Assembly: GCF_001571005.1 (NCBI RefSeq)
Contig: NZ_BCST01000004.1
Coordinates: forward strand, 62,001 to 126,000
Source: Herbiconiux solani NBRC 106740
GTDB lineage: Bacteria; Actinomycetota; Actinomycetes; Actinomycetales; Microbacteriaceae
Reading direction: 5' to 3'
DNA: 64,000 bases
The notes under the pieces are model-generated. The model saw only the letters and a program-made list of their open reading frames with translations. It had not been told where the DNA came from and did no database searches. The translations under genes were made by a program, and so were the position numbers. Numbering within the stretch: the first letter of the stretch is position 1; each line of letters begins with the position of its first letter. Below, in pieces: positions 57,531-64,000 of the stretch.

Positions 57531-59402
57531 TCAGCCGGCGAGCTGACCCAGGGTCACGTCCACCGTCTTCGAGCTGCCGCCACGAGTGTAGGTCAGCTTG
57601 GCGTCGCCGCCCGCGGGCTGCGTGCGGACGAGCGCGGTCAGGTCGATCGAGTCGGTCACCGGCAGGCCGTTGAACTCGGTCACGACGTCGCCGGCCTGGA
57701 GCCCGGCCTTCTCGGCCGGTCCTCCGGATGAGACGGACTGGATGACCGCACCGGCGGTCGTGCTGCCCTGGGCCGAGGCGGCGTCGCCGACCGTGGCTCC
57801 GAGGAGGCCGTGGGTGGCAGAGCCGTTCTTGATGATCTCGTCCGTGACGCGCTTCACCAGGTTCGCCGGGATGGAGAAGCCCACACCGATGTTGCCGGAC
57901 TGCGAGTCGCTCGAGGAGGCGCCAGCGCTCGCGATGGCGACGTTGATGCCGATCAGCTTGCCCTCGGAGTCCAGGAGCGCGCCACCGGAGTTGCCGGGGT
58001 TGATCGCCGCGTCGGTCTGGATGACCGAGAGCGAGATCGACGACTTCTGGGTGGGCTGCTGCTGCTGGGGCTGGCCCTGACCGCCCTGACCCGGGATGTC
58101 GAAGTTCCAGAAGTCGTACGGACCCTGGTTGCCGTTCCCGTTGCCGTCGTCCGGCGCCGGGTTGGTCTCGGTGTCGTCGGGAGCGGCCGAGGAGGCCACC
58201 GTGATGCTGCGGTTCAGCGCGCTCACGATGCCGTTGGTCACGGTTCCGGAGAGGCCGAGCGGAGCACCGATCGCGATCGCGACGTCACCGACGTTGAGGT
58301 TCGACGAGTCGCCGAACTCGATCGGGGTCATGCCGGAGGCATCCGTCAGCTTGATCACGGCGAGGTCGGCGACCGGGTCGGTGCCGACGACGGTGGCCTT
58401 GTAGATCTTGCCGTCGTTGGTCTGCACCTGGATGTCGGGGCTCGCGGTCGCGCCGTCGAGCGTCACCACGTGGGTGTTGGTCACGATGTAGCCGTCCGAG
58501 GTGAGGACGACGCCGGATCCGGTGCCCGCGGCCTGGTTGCTCGAGACCGAGATCGTGACCACCGAGGGCGAGGCCTTCGCGGCGACCGCGGTGATCAGGT
58601 TGGCGTCATCCGGGTTGTTGACCGTGATGCTGGTCGGGCTGGACGCGCTGGTGGAGGAGTTGCCGCCGTTCTGGTTGACGGCCCAGGCGGTGACCCCTGC
58701 ACCGGACGCGCCACCGATCAGGGCGCCGATGGCGAGGGCCGCGATCAGGGCGACTCCCCCGCGGCGCTTCCGCGGCTGCTTGGGGGCGCGGTTCTGGTCG
58801 GCGTAGGCGCCCGAGGCGGCGTACATGGCCGAGTTGAACGCGGGGTCGGGCACGGCGCCGTAGGGCGGGGTGCCGGCCGGAGGCGTTCCGAAGGAGCCGT
58901 TGCCGTAGTTCGCGGTCGGGGCGTTCTGGCCGACGTGCTGCTGGCCCGCGTGCTGCGGCTGCTGGGGCTGGCCGGCGTGCTGCTGCGCGTGCTGGGGCTG
59001 CTGCGGCTGGCCGGAGTGCTGCTGGGGCTGCTGCGGCTGCTGGCCGTAGGGCTGGGGGTAGGAGGCCTGCTGGCCGTAGGGCTGACCGTACGGCTGGGTC
59101 GGCGCGGTGTGCGCGGGCTGCATCGGCGCGGCGGGCGTCGCCGGCGCGGTGTGCGCGGGCTGGGCCGGAGCCTGGTAGCCACCGGCCGGAAGCGGTGTGG
59201 TGGGCTGCGTGGCCGGCGACTGCGCCGGCGCGGCGACCGGCGGCACGGCCGCGGTCTCGCCCTGGTGGGGGTAGGCGGGGGTCTCCGCGGCGGGCGCGGG
59301 GGTGACGGCCTCGGCGGGGGTCGACTCCGAGGACTGGGCGTCGTGCTGCGGGCCCGCGGTGCCGGCCGGGATGCCGTCGTGGTTCTCGGTGTTGTCTGAC
59401 AT
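57531..59402 (-). CDS. htrA: HtrA/DegP-type serine protease with Gln/Pro-rich N-terminus
   Basis: 623 residues. The first about 210 are cytoplasmic and low complexity: Thr/Pro/Ala, then QPYGQPYGQQ-like repeats and Gln/His-rich runs (PQQPQQHSGQPQQPQHAQQH). One transmembrane helix at 217-242 (VALIAALAIGALIGGASGAG). Outside is the protease: His311 (IVTNTHVV), Asp346 (DPVADLAVIKL) and Ser472 (NPGNSGGALL). Residues 405-455 are an Asp/Gly/Gln insertion not usual in HtrA. A PDZ domain (about 535-615) ends the protein: SGGPAEKAGLQAGDVVTEFN. Envelope quality control. ATG 59402 after GAAGGAG. Confidence 0.93.
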   Translation of the reverse strand: MSDNTENHDGIPAGTAGPQHDAQSSESTPAEAVTPAPAAETPAYPHQGETAAVPPVAAPAQSPATQPTTPLPAGGYQAPAQPAHTAPATPAAPMQPAHTAPTQPYGQPYGQQASYPQPYGQQPQQPQQHSGQPQQPQHAQQHAGQPQQPQHAGQQHVGQNAPTANYGNGSFGTPPAGTPPYGAVPDPAFNSAMYAASGAYADQNRAPKQPRKRRGGVALIAALAIGALIGGASGAGVTAWAVNQNGGNSSTSASSPTSITVNNPDDANLITAVAAKASPSVVTISVSSNQAAGTGSGVVLTSDGYIVTNTHVVTLDGATASPDIQVQTNDGKIYKATVVGTDPVADLAVIKLTDASGMTPIEFGDSSNLNVGDVAIAIGAPLGLSGTVTNGIVSALNRSITVASSAAPDDTETNPAPDDGNGNGNQGPYDFWNFDIPGQGGQGQPQQQQPTQKSSISLSVIQTDAAINPGNSGGALLDSEGKLIGINVAIASAGASSSDSQSGNIGVGFSIPANLVKRVTDEIIKNGSATHGLLGATVGDAASAQGSTTAGAVIQSVSSGGPAEKAGLQAGDVVTEFNGLPVTDSIDLTALVRTQPAGGDAKLTYTRGGSSKTVDVTLGQLAG

Positions 59403-59569
59403 GTGGTGCTCCTTCCAAGCACTCGCTAGCATCCTCACCCAAGCTGAGGGTTCTCTATGGACGGGCTGTGCGGCGACTGCCGTCTGGATAAGACTCCGCC
59501 AAGTGAGCCGGGATCGGCGGCTCTCCGCGGTCGCGCTAGGTTGGACGGACGGCGGAAGACGGAGTGCGA

Positions 59570-60766
59570 ATGACGATCGACGGATCCTGGCAGCGGGCGG
59601 CACGGGGAGCCGGACTCCTCTCCCCGGACGGACGGATCGCCTCGACGATCTTCGCCGAGATGAGCGGGCTGGCGCAGGCCACCGGAGCCATCAACCTGGG
59701 TCAGGGCTTCCCCGACGAGGACGGCCCCGCCGAGGTGCTCGAGGCCGCGCGGAAAGCGATCGCCGACGGGGTCAACCAGTACCCGCCGGGAACCGGGATG
59801 CCGGTGCTCCGCGCCGCCATCGCCTCCCACCAGCGCCGCTTCTACGGGCTGACCGTCGACCCCGACCGGGAGGTGCTCGTCACCGCGGGCGCGACCGAGG
59901 CGCTCGCCGCGACCATCCTGGCCCTCGTCGACGACGGTGACGAGGTCGTCACCTTCGAGCCGTTCTACGACGCCTACGGGGGCCTGATCTCGCTGGCCCG
60001 CGGCATCCACCGCACGGTCCCCCTCCGGCGGCCCGGCTTCCAGCCCGATCTCGACGAGCTGCGTGCCACGGTGACCGACCGCACCCGGATCATCCTGGTC
60101 AACAACCCGCACAACCCGACCGGGTCGGTGCTGTCGCGGGAGACGCTCGAGGTGATCGTCGAGCTGGCGCACCGCCACGACGCGATCATCGTGACCGACG
60201 AGGTCTACGAGCACCTGACCTTCGGGGTCACCCATGTGCCCGTGGCGACCCTCCCGGGGGCCCGCGAGCGGACCGTCACGATCTCCTCGGCCGGCAAGAC
60301 CTTCAGCACCACGGGGTGGAAGATCGGCTGGCTGATCTCGACGCCGGAGCTGGTGACCGCGATCCTGGCGGTCAAGCAGTTCCTCACCTTCGTGAACGGG
60401 GCGCCCTTCCAGCCGGCCGTGGCGGTGGGTCTCGAGCTGCCGGAGTCGTTCTTCCGGGGTATCGCCGAGACGCTGCAGGCCAAGCGCGACCTGCTCACCC
60501 GGGGACTGGTCGCGGCCGGGTTCGACGTGAGCTCGCCGCAGGCCACCTACTTCGTCGTCGCCGACGCGGCGCCGCTCGGCTACACGGATGCGGCGACGCT
60601 GTGCCGCGAACTGCCCGCGCTCGCCGGGGTGGTCGGCGTGCCGATCAGCGCGTTCTGCCACGAGGAACTCGGGGCCGAGTACGCGAGTCTCGTGCGGTTC
60701 GCGTTCTGCAAGAAGACCGACGTGCTCGAGCGCGCCTCGGCGCAGCTCGCGCGGCTCGGGCGCTGA
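59570..60766 (+). CDS. PLP-dependent aminotransferase, class I/II
   Basis: 398-residue fold-type I aminotransferase. INLGQGFPDEDGPAEVLEAA, LVNNPHNPTGSVLSRETLEV and the PLP lysine in TISSAGKTFSTTGWKIGWLI are diagnostic. The type is that of kynurenine-oxoglutarate transaminase or N-succinyldiaminopimelate aminotransferase DapC of actinobacteria; the two are hard to tell apart. ATG 59570 has ACGGAG 5 nt upstream and a TAGGTT promoter about 30 nt before it. Its TGA directly abuts the stop of the convergent nitrilase gene in the palindrome TGATCA. Confidence 0.88.
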   Translation: MTIDGSWQRAARGAGLLSPDGRIASTIFAEMSGLAQATGAINLGQGFPDEDGPAEVLEAARKAIADGVNQYPPGTGMPVLRAAIASHQRRFYGLTVDPDREVLVTAGATEALAATILALVDDGDEVVTFEPFYDAYGGLISLARGIHRTVPLRRPGFQPDLDELRATVTDRTRIILVNNPHNPTGSVLSRETLEVIVELAHRHDAIIVTDEVYEHLTFGVTHVPVATLPGARERTVTISSAGKTFSTTGWKIGWLISTPELVTAILAVKQFLTFVNGAPFQPAVAVGLELPESFFRGIAETLQAKRDLLTRGLVAAGFDVSSPQATYFVVADAAPLGYTDAATLCRELPALAGVVGVPISAFCHEELGAEYASLVRFAFCKKTDVLERASAQLARLGR

Positions 60767-61666
60767 TCAAGCCCCGGCGTCGTCCTGCTCGGGCCGCGGC
60801 ACCGTCGTGTACCGGCGCAGCGCCAGAGCCGGGTTCACCCGCCTGACCTCGTCGATCCGCCGCGGGTCGATCCACGCGACCGCGACGTCCTCCCGCTCGC
60901 CGAGCGAGGCGATCGTGACCCCCATCGGGTCGACGATGAGACTCGCCCCGACGCCGACGGGCGGCGTCTGGTCGGCGGCGGCCATGTAGATCGTGTTCTC
61001 CAGGGCCCGGGCGGTGACGAGGCTCCGCCAGTGGTGCTCCTTGAGCGGCCCGCGCACCCATTCGGCCGGGACCGCGACGAGGTCGGCGCCCGCATCCACC
61101 AGCCGGCGCGAGACCTCGGGGAAGCGGATGTCGTAACAGGTCTGCATCCCGATCGTCACGCCTTCGATCGAGAAGGTCTCGGGCGCGGTCAGCGCTCCCG
61201 CTTCGACCCAGTCGCTCTCGCGGCTGCCGAAGGCGTCGTAGAGGTGCTGCTTGCTGTAGGTCGCGACCAGCCCCTCACCCGGCGAGACCGCGACGAGTAC
61301 GTTCGCGAACCGGCCCGGGGTCGATGCCTCGGCGACGAGCCCGGCGATCAGGTGCACGTCGAGCTCGGTCGAGAGCGCGGCGAGGATCGTGACGAAGGGG
61401 CCGTCGAGCGCTTCGGCGTTCTCGACCAGGAGCTCGCCGAGCGGATCGACGAAGTACGAGGAGTACTCGGGGAAGACGACCAGCCGGGCGCCGCGCGCGA
61501 CGGCGAAGCGGGCGAGGCGGGCGATCGTCTCGAGGTTCCCGGCCTTGTCGGGCCCGGGTGCGAACTGGGCCACGGCGACGCCGAAGCCCAGGCCGCCGGG
61601 AGCTGCGACGTCGTAGTGGCGGGGGGCGGCGACGTCGGAGCCGCGGGGCACGCGTTGGCCGGTCAT
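60767..61666 (-). CDS. Carbon-nitrogen hydrolase (nitrilase family)
   Basis: 299-residue amidase-type member. The catalytic triad is seen as Glu in RLVVFPEYSSYFVDPL, Lys in VATYSKQHLYDAFGSRE and Cys in IGMQTCYDIRFPEVSRRLVD. The C-terminal WRSLVTARALENTIYMAAAD completes the sandwich fold. The substrate (an amide, nitrile or omega-amidate such as alpha-ketoglutaramate) is uncertain; the neighbouring aminotransferase would fit an omega-amidase but is on the other strand. ATG 61666 overlaps the alcohol dehydrogenase stop by 4 nt. Confidence 0.88.
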   Translation of the reverse strand: MTGQRVPRGSDVAAPRHYDVAAPGGLGFGVAVAQFAPGPDKAGNLETIARLARFAVARGARLVVFPEYSSYFVDPLGELLVENAEALDGPFVTILAALSTELDVHLIAGLVAEASTPGRFANVLVAVSPGEGLVATYSKQHLYDAFGSRESDWVEAGALTAPETFSIEGVTIGMQTCYDIRFPEVSRRLVDAGADLVAVPAEWVRGPLKEHHWRSLVTARALENTIYMAAADQTPPVGVGASLIVDPMGVTIASLGEREDVAVAWIDPRRIDEVRRVNPALALRRYTTVPRPEQDDAGA

Positions 61667-62700
61667 GACAGCCTCGCCATCGCCTTGACGGCCCGGCGTT
61701 CGTCCATCGCCGCGTAGCCCTCCGGCAGATCCTCGAACGCGACCTCGAGGTCGAAGACGAGGCCCGGCTCGATCACCCCGTCGAGCACCTCGGTGAGGAG
61801 TTCGGGCATCACCGCGCGCACCGGGGCGATTCCGCCGCCGAGGCCGACGTTGTTGCCGAAGGCGATGTTGAGCGGGAACTCGACGCCGTGCGGCATCCCG
61901 ACGAACCCGACCCGCGAGCCCGGGCGCGCGATGGCGAAGGCGGTGGTGAACGACTCGGCGGTGCCGACGCACTCGAGCGTCGCATCCGCCCCGATCCCAT
62001 CGGTGAGCTCGAGCACGGCCTCGACCGCGTCGGCGCCGCGCACCGCGACCAGGTCGGTGGCGCCGAACCGGGTCGCCAGGGCCTGCCGCTCGGGGTTGCG
62101 GCTGAGCGCGATGATCCGCTCGGCGCCCAGGCGCTTCGCCGCGAGCACACCGCTCAGGCCAACGGCGCCGTCGCCGACGACCGCGACGGTGGAGCCGGGC
62201 ACGACGGCGGCGCCGCGGGCGGCATGGAAGCCGGTGCCGTAGACGTCGGTGAGAGCGAGCAGATGCGGGATGAGGGCGTCGTCGGGCCGGCCGCCCGGCA
62301 CGACCACGAGGGTGCCGTCGGCCAGCGGCACGCGCACGAACTCGCCCTGCCCGCCGTCCACGCCCTTTGAGCCCCAGAAGCCGCCATGCACGCACGAGGT
62401 GGTGATGCCGGCGACGCAGTGCACGCAGGTGTTGTCGCTGTACTTGAAGGGCGCCACCACGAAGTCGCCGACGCGCACCTGCCCGACGTCGGTGCCGATG
62501 GCCTCGACCACGCCGATGAACTCGTGGCCGATGCGGGAGCCGGCCGCCTTCGGGGTCTCGCCGCGGTAGTACCAGAGGTCGCTGCCGCAGACGCAGGTCG
62601 CGACCACGCGGACGATGGCGTCCGTGGCGGCGACGATCTCGGGATCCGGAACCTCTTCGACGGCCACCGAGTAGGCGTCGTTGAACACGAGTGCGCGCAT
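61663..62700 (-). CDS. Zinc-dependent alcohol dehydrogenase family protein
   Basis: 345-residue MDR enzyme. Catalytic zinc ligands are in VATCVCGSDLWYYRG (Cys) and SRIGHEFIGVVEAIG (His-Glu); the structural-zinc loop has DNTCVHCVAGITTSCVHGGF. The cofactor motif is VAVVGDGAVGLSGVLAAKRL. It is close to threonine/sorbitol dehydrogenase-like members. First gene of an operon with the nitrilase. ATG 62700 is 6 nt after its -10 box. The 97 bp behind it toward the P450 gene are G-rich with GGCGGGTCGG-like repeats. Confidence 0.92.
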   Translation of the reverse strand: MRALVFNDAYSVAVEEVPDPEIVAATDAIVRVVATCVCGSDLWYYRGETPKAAGSRIGHEFIGVVEAIGTDVGQVRVGDFVVAPFKYSDNTCVHCVAGITTSCVHGGFWGSKGVDGGQGEFVRVPLADGTLVVVPGGRPDDALIPHLLALTDVYGTGFHAARGAAVVPGSTVAVVGDGAVGLSGVLAAKRLGAERIIALSRNPERQALATRFGATDLVAVRGADAVEAVLELTDGIGADATLECVGTAESFTTAFAIARPGSRVGFVGMPHGVEFPLNIAFGNNVGLGGGIAPVRAVMPELLTEVLDGVIEPGLVFDLEVAFEDLPEGYAAMDERRAVKAMARLS

Positions 62701-62706
62701 TTTCCG

Positions 62707-62712
62707 ACTCTA
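62707..62712 (-). promoter_or_regulatory. -10 box of the alcohol dehydrogenase gene (leaderless)
   Basis: TAGAGT on the minus strand, 6 nt before ATG 62700. Confidence 0.55.
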
Positions 62713-62797
62713 CCGGGATCCCGGGGTGGGGTCGGCGGTGGGCGGGTCGGCGGGTGGGGCGGGTCCTGGGGGTCTGCCCGGTCGGCGGGTCGGCCGG

Positions 62798-64000
62798 TCA
62801 GGCGGGCAGGCGCTGGAGCACGAGCTCGGCGTAGCCCGGGATCAGGGTGCCCCGCTGGGCGCGCCGGCGGGTGAGGGCGAGCGGCGCGGTCTCGGCCGCA
62901 TCCAGGACCGCCCCGACGGTCAGCCGGATCTGGGCCATGGCGAGCGGCGCCCCGAGACAGAAGTGCGCACCCGCCCCGAACCAGAGCTGGCGGAGGGATG
63001 CGGCGGGGTTGGCCACCGGGTCGAAGCCGCCCGCGCGACGATCGGCGAGGAAGGTCGCGAGCACCAGCCGGTCGCCTGGGTGCACCGCGACTCCCCCGAT
63101 CTCGGCGGACGCGGCGACGCTCCGGAGCATGACCGGCGACGGGGTGGTCACCCGGAGTCCCTCGGCGATCGCCTGGTCGAGCAGCGAGCGGTCGCGGGCG
63201 AGCACGTCGAGCCACCCGGTGTCGGCGAGCACGGCGACCAGGCGGGGCAGGTACGAGACGAGCGTCTCGGTGCCGGTGAGCACGAAGGCGCCGACCGCGC
63301 CGAGGGCCTCCTCCTCGCTGAGGCCGAGGCGGCGCATTCGGGCGGGGACGGTCTCGGGGTCGGTGGGGGCGGCGACGCGGTCGGATGGTGCGGTAGCCGA
63401 ATCGGCTGCGGCCTGCGCGGCCTCGGGGTCCGCATCCTCGCCACCCGCGGCGTAGGCCGAGCGGGCGTGGTCGGTCAGCTCGGCCAGCACCGCGCGCGCC
63501 CGCCGCACCTGCGACGGCGTGAAGCGGGGCCGGGCGAGAGACACGAACCCGGTGACCGACGAGATCCGGGCGAAGAGCTCCTCGCCCACGACGTCGCGGT
63601 CCAAGCCCACCAGGCGGCTGATCACCTGGCCCGCGTACTCGCGCACCTCGGTGACGAGATCCACCGGTTCACCGCGCGTCAAGCGCCGGGTCAGGGTCTC
63701 GGCCCGGCGCCCGATCGTCTGCTCGGTGAGTGCCTCGACGAACGCGGGCGCGAACAATGGCGCGAGCCGGCGGCGCAGGGCGTGGTGGTCGGCGCCCTCC
63801 ATGTTGAGCAGCACCGACGGGCCGAGCACGGGCGTCCAGAGGTCGGCGGGCGAGCCGGGCCCGGTCTTGGTGAAGCGCTCGGTGTCGAGGAGGATGCTCC
63901 GGAGCAGCCCCGCCTCGGTCACGATCACGCCCACTCCCGGCACCCGCACGACATCGCGACGGATGGCGCTCAGGGCGGGATAGGCGAGCGGATGCGCGGT
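62798..64000 (-). CDS. Cytochrome P450 (N-terminus beyond right edge)
   Basis: At least 400 residues visible. The reading frame stays open to position 64000 with typical P450 sequence (HPLAYPALSAIRRDVVRVPG), so the start lies outside; the GTG at 63949 is internal. Helix I LGAVGAFVLTGTETLVSYLP, EGLRVTTPSPVMLR (ExxR) and the heme cysteine in FGAGAHFCLGAPLAMAQIRL are intact. Monooxygenase of unknown substrate; no ferredoxin or reductase gene is adjacent in the window. Confidence 0.93.
   Translation of the reverse strand, partial: TAHPLAYPALSAIRRDVVRVPGVGVIVTEAGLLRSILLDTERFTKTGPGSPADLWTPVLGPSVLLNMEGADHHALRRRLAPLFAPAFVEALTEQTIGRRAETLTRRLTRGEPVDLVTEVREYAGQVISRLVGLDRDVVGEELFARISSVTGFVSLARPRFTPSQVRRARAVLAELTDHARSAYAAGGEDADPEAAQAAADSATAPSDRVAAPTDPETVPARMRRLGLSEEEALGAVGAFVLTGTETLVSYLPRLVAVLADTGWLDVLARDRSLLDQAIAEGLRVTTPSPVMLRSVAASAEIGGVAVHPGDRLVLATFLADRRAGGFDPVANPAASLRQLWFGAGAHFCLGAPLAMAQIRLTVGAVLDAAETAPLALTRRRAQRGTLIPGYAELVLQRLPA

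Noticed and set aside
63897-63949. GTG 63949 as the start of the P450 gene
   Set aside because: Upstream codons to the window edge continue typical P450 sequence, so this GTG is internal.
1-64000. Mobile elements, prophage or transposase genes
   Set aside because: No transposase, integrase or terminal repeats were found; even the accessory-looking nuclease pair has base composition like its neighbours.

Overview
The window is about 64 kb of very GC-rich, gene-dense DNA from an actinobacterium. The genes point to the Micrococcales, most likely the family Microbacteriaceae. The evidence is conserved actinobacterial blocks (sigH-aroA-rsgA-hisN; prfB-ftsE-ftsX-smpB with ssrA nearby; murI-rph-rdgB), a DUF3039 protein, an F420-type oxidoreductase, an LAxTG-type wall-sorting signal, a release factor 2 gene without the programmed frameshift, and many promoters whose -10 box sits 6 to 8 nt before the start codon (leaderless transcripts). 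The genus cannot be fixed from the sequence alone. I see no insertion sequence, prophage, CRISPR array or rRNA.

Layout. 1-7.5 kb: partial sigma factor SigH, then aroA, rsgA and hisN, two lipoproteins (META domain; trypsin-like protease), a histidine phosphatase, a MarR regulator and a small membrane-protein gene that looks frameshifted. 7.5-16.8 kb: tmRNA, SIMPL protein, SDR, smpB-ftsX-ftsE-prfB, an MFS exporter, tRNA-Leu(UAG), DedA and a CDF zinc transporter. 16.9-24.8 kb: rdgB-rph-murI, nicotinate phosphoribosyltransferase, DUF3039, and an ABC transporter whose ATPase carries a long Ala/Lys/Pro tail. 24.8-28.2 kb: a two-gene operon of an SRPBCC protein and a large ATP-grasp/acyltransferase fusion of unknown product. 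28.2-38.4 kb: a nuclease-helicase fusion (TM0106 type), SDR, a TetR/DHA2-exporter pair, PhzF, a lipoprotein and an M18 aminopeptidase.

38.4-41.1 kb: two divergent nuclease-like genes (GIY-YIG/T5orf172 type and Vsr/DUF559 type) separated by a 17-bp inverted repeat and a G-rich tract, then DUF1992. 41.1-48.1 kb: a tightly overlapping six-gene operon for a SipW/TasA-like secreted surface system (three proteins with SipW-type signal peptides, one membrane-anchored protein, the ER-type signal peptidase, an acyltransferase/SGNH protein) opposite an AraC-type regulator. 48.2-64 kb: CYTH-CHAD protein, aminodeoxychorismate lyase-like protein, HxlR/quinone oxidoreductase pair, F420 oxidoreductase, MOSC protein, acetolactate decarboxylase, EcsC-like protein, a 79-residue LAETG wall protein, a teichoic-acid-type transferase, an HtrA protease, an aminotransferase, a nitrilase-alcohol dehydrogenase operon and a partial cytochrome P450.

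How the genes relate: smpB and ssrA together make the trans-translation system beside the release factor gene prfB and the division ABC pair ftsEX. rph, rdgB and murI form a standard translationally coupled or closely spaced unit. The TetR/MFS and HxlR/qorB pairs each share a divergent promoter with a recognisable palindrome. The most unusual loci are the ATP-grasp/acyltransferase operon, the SipW surface operon and the divergent nuclease pair with its inverted repeat.
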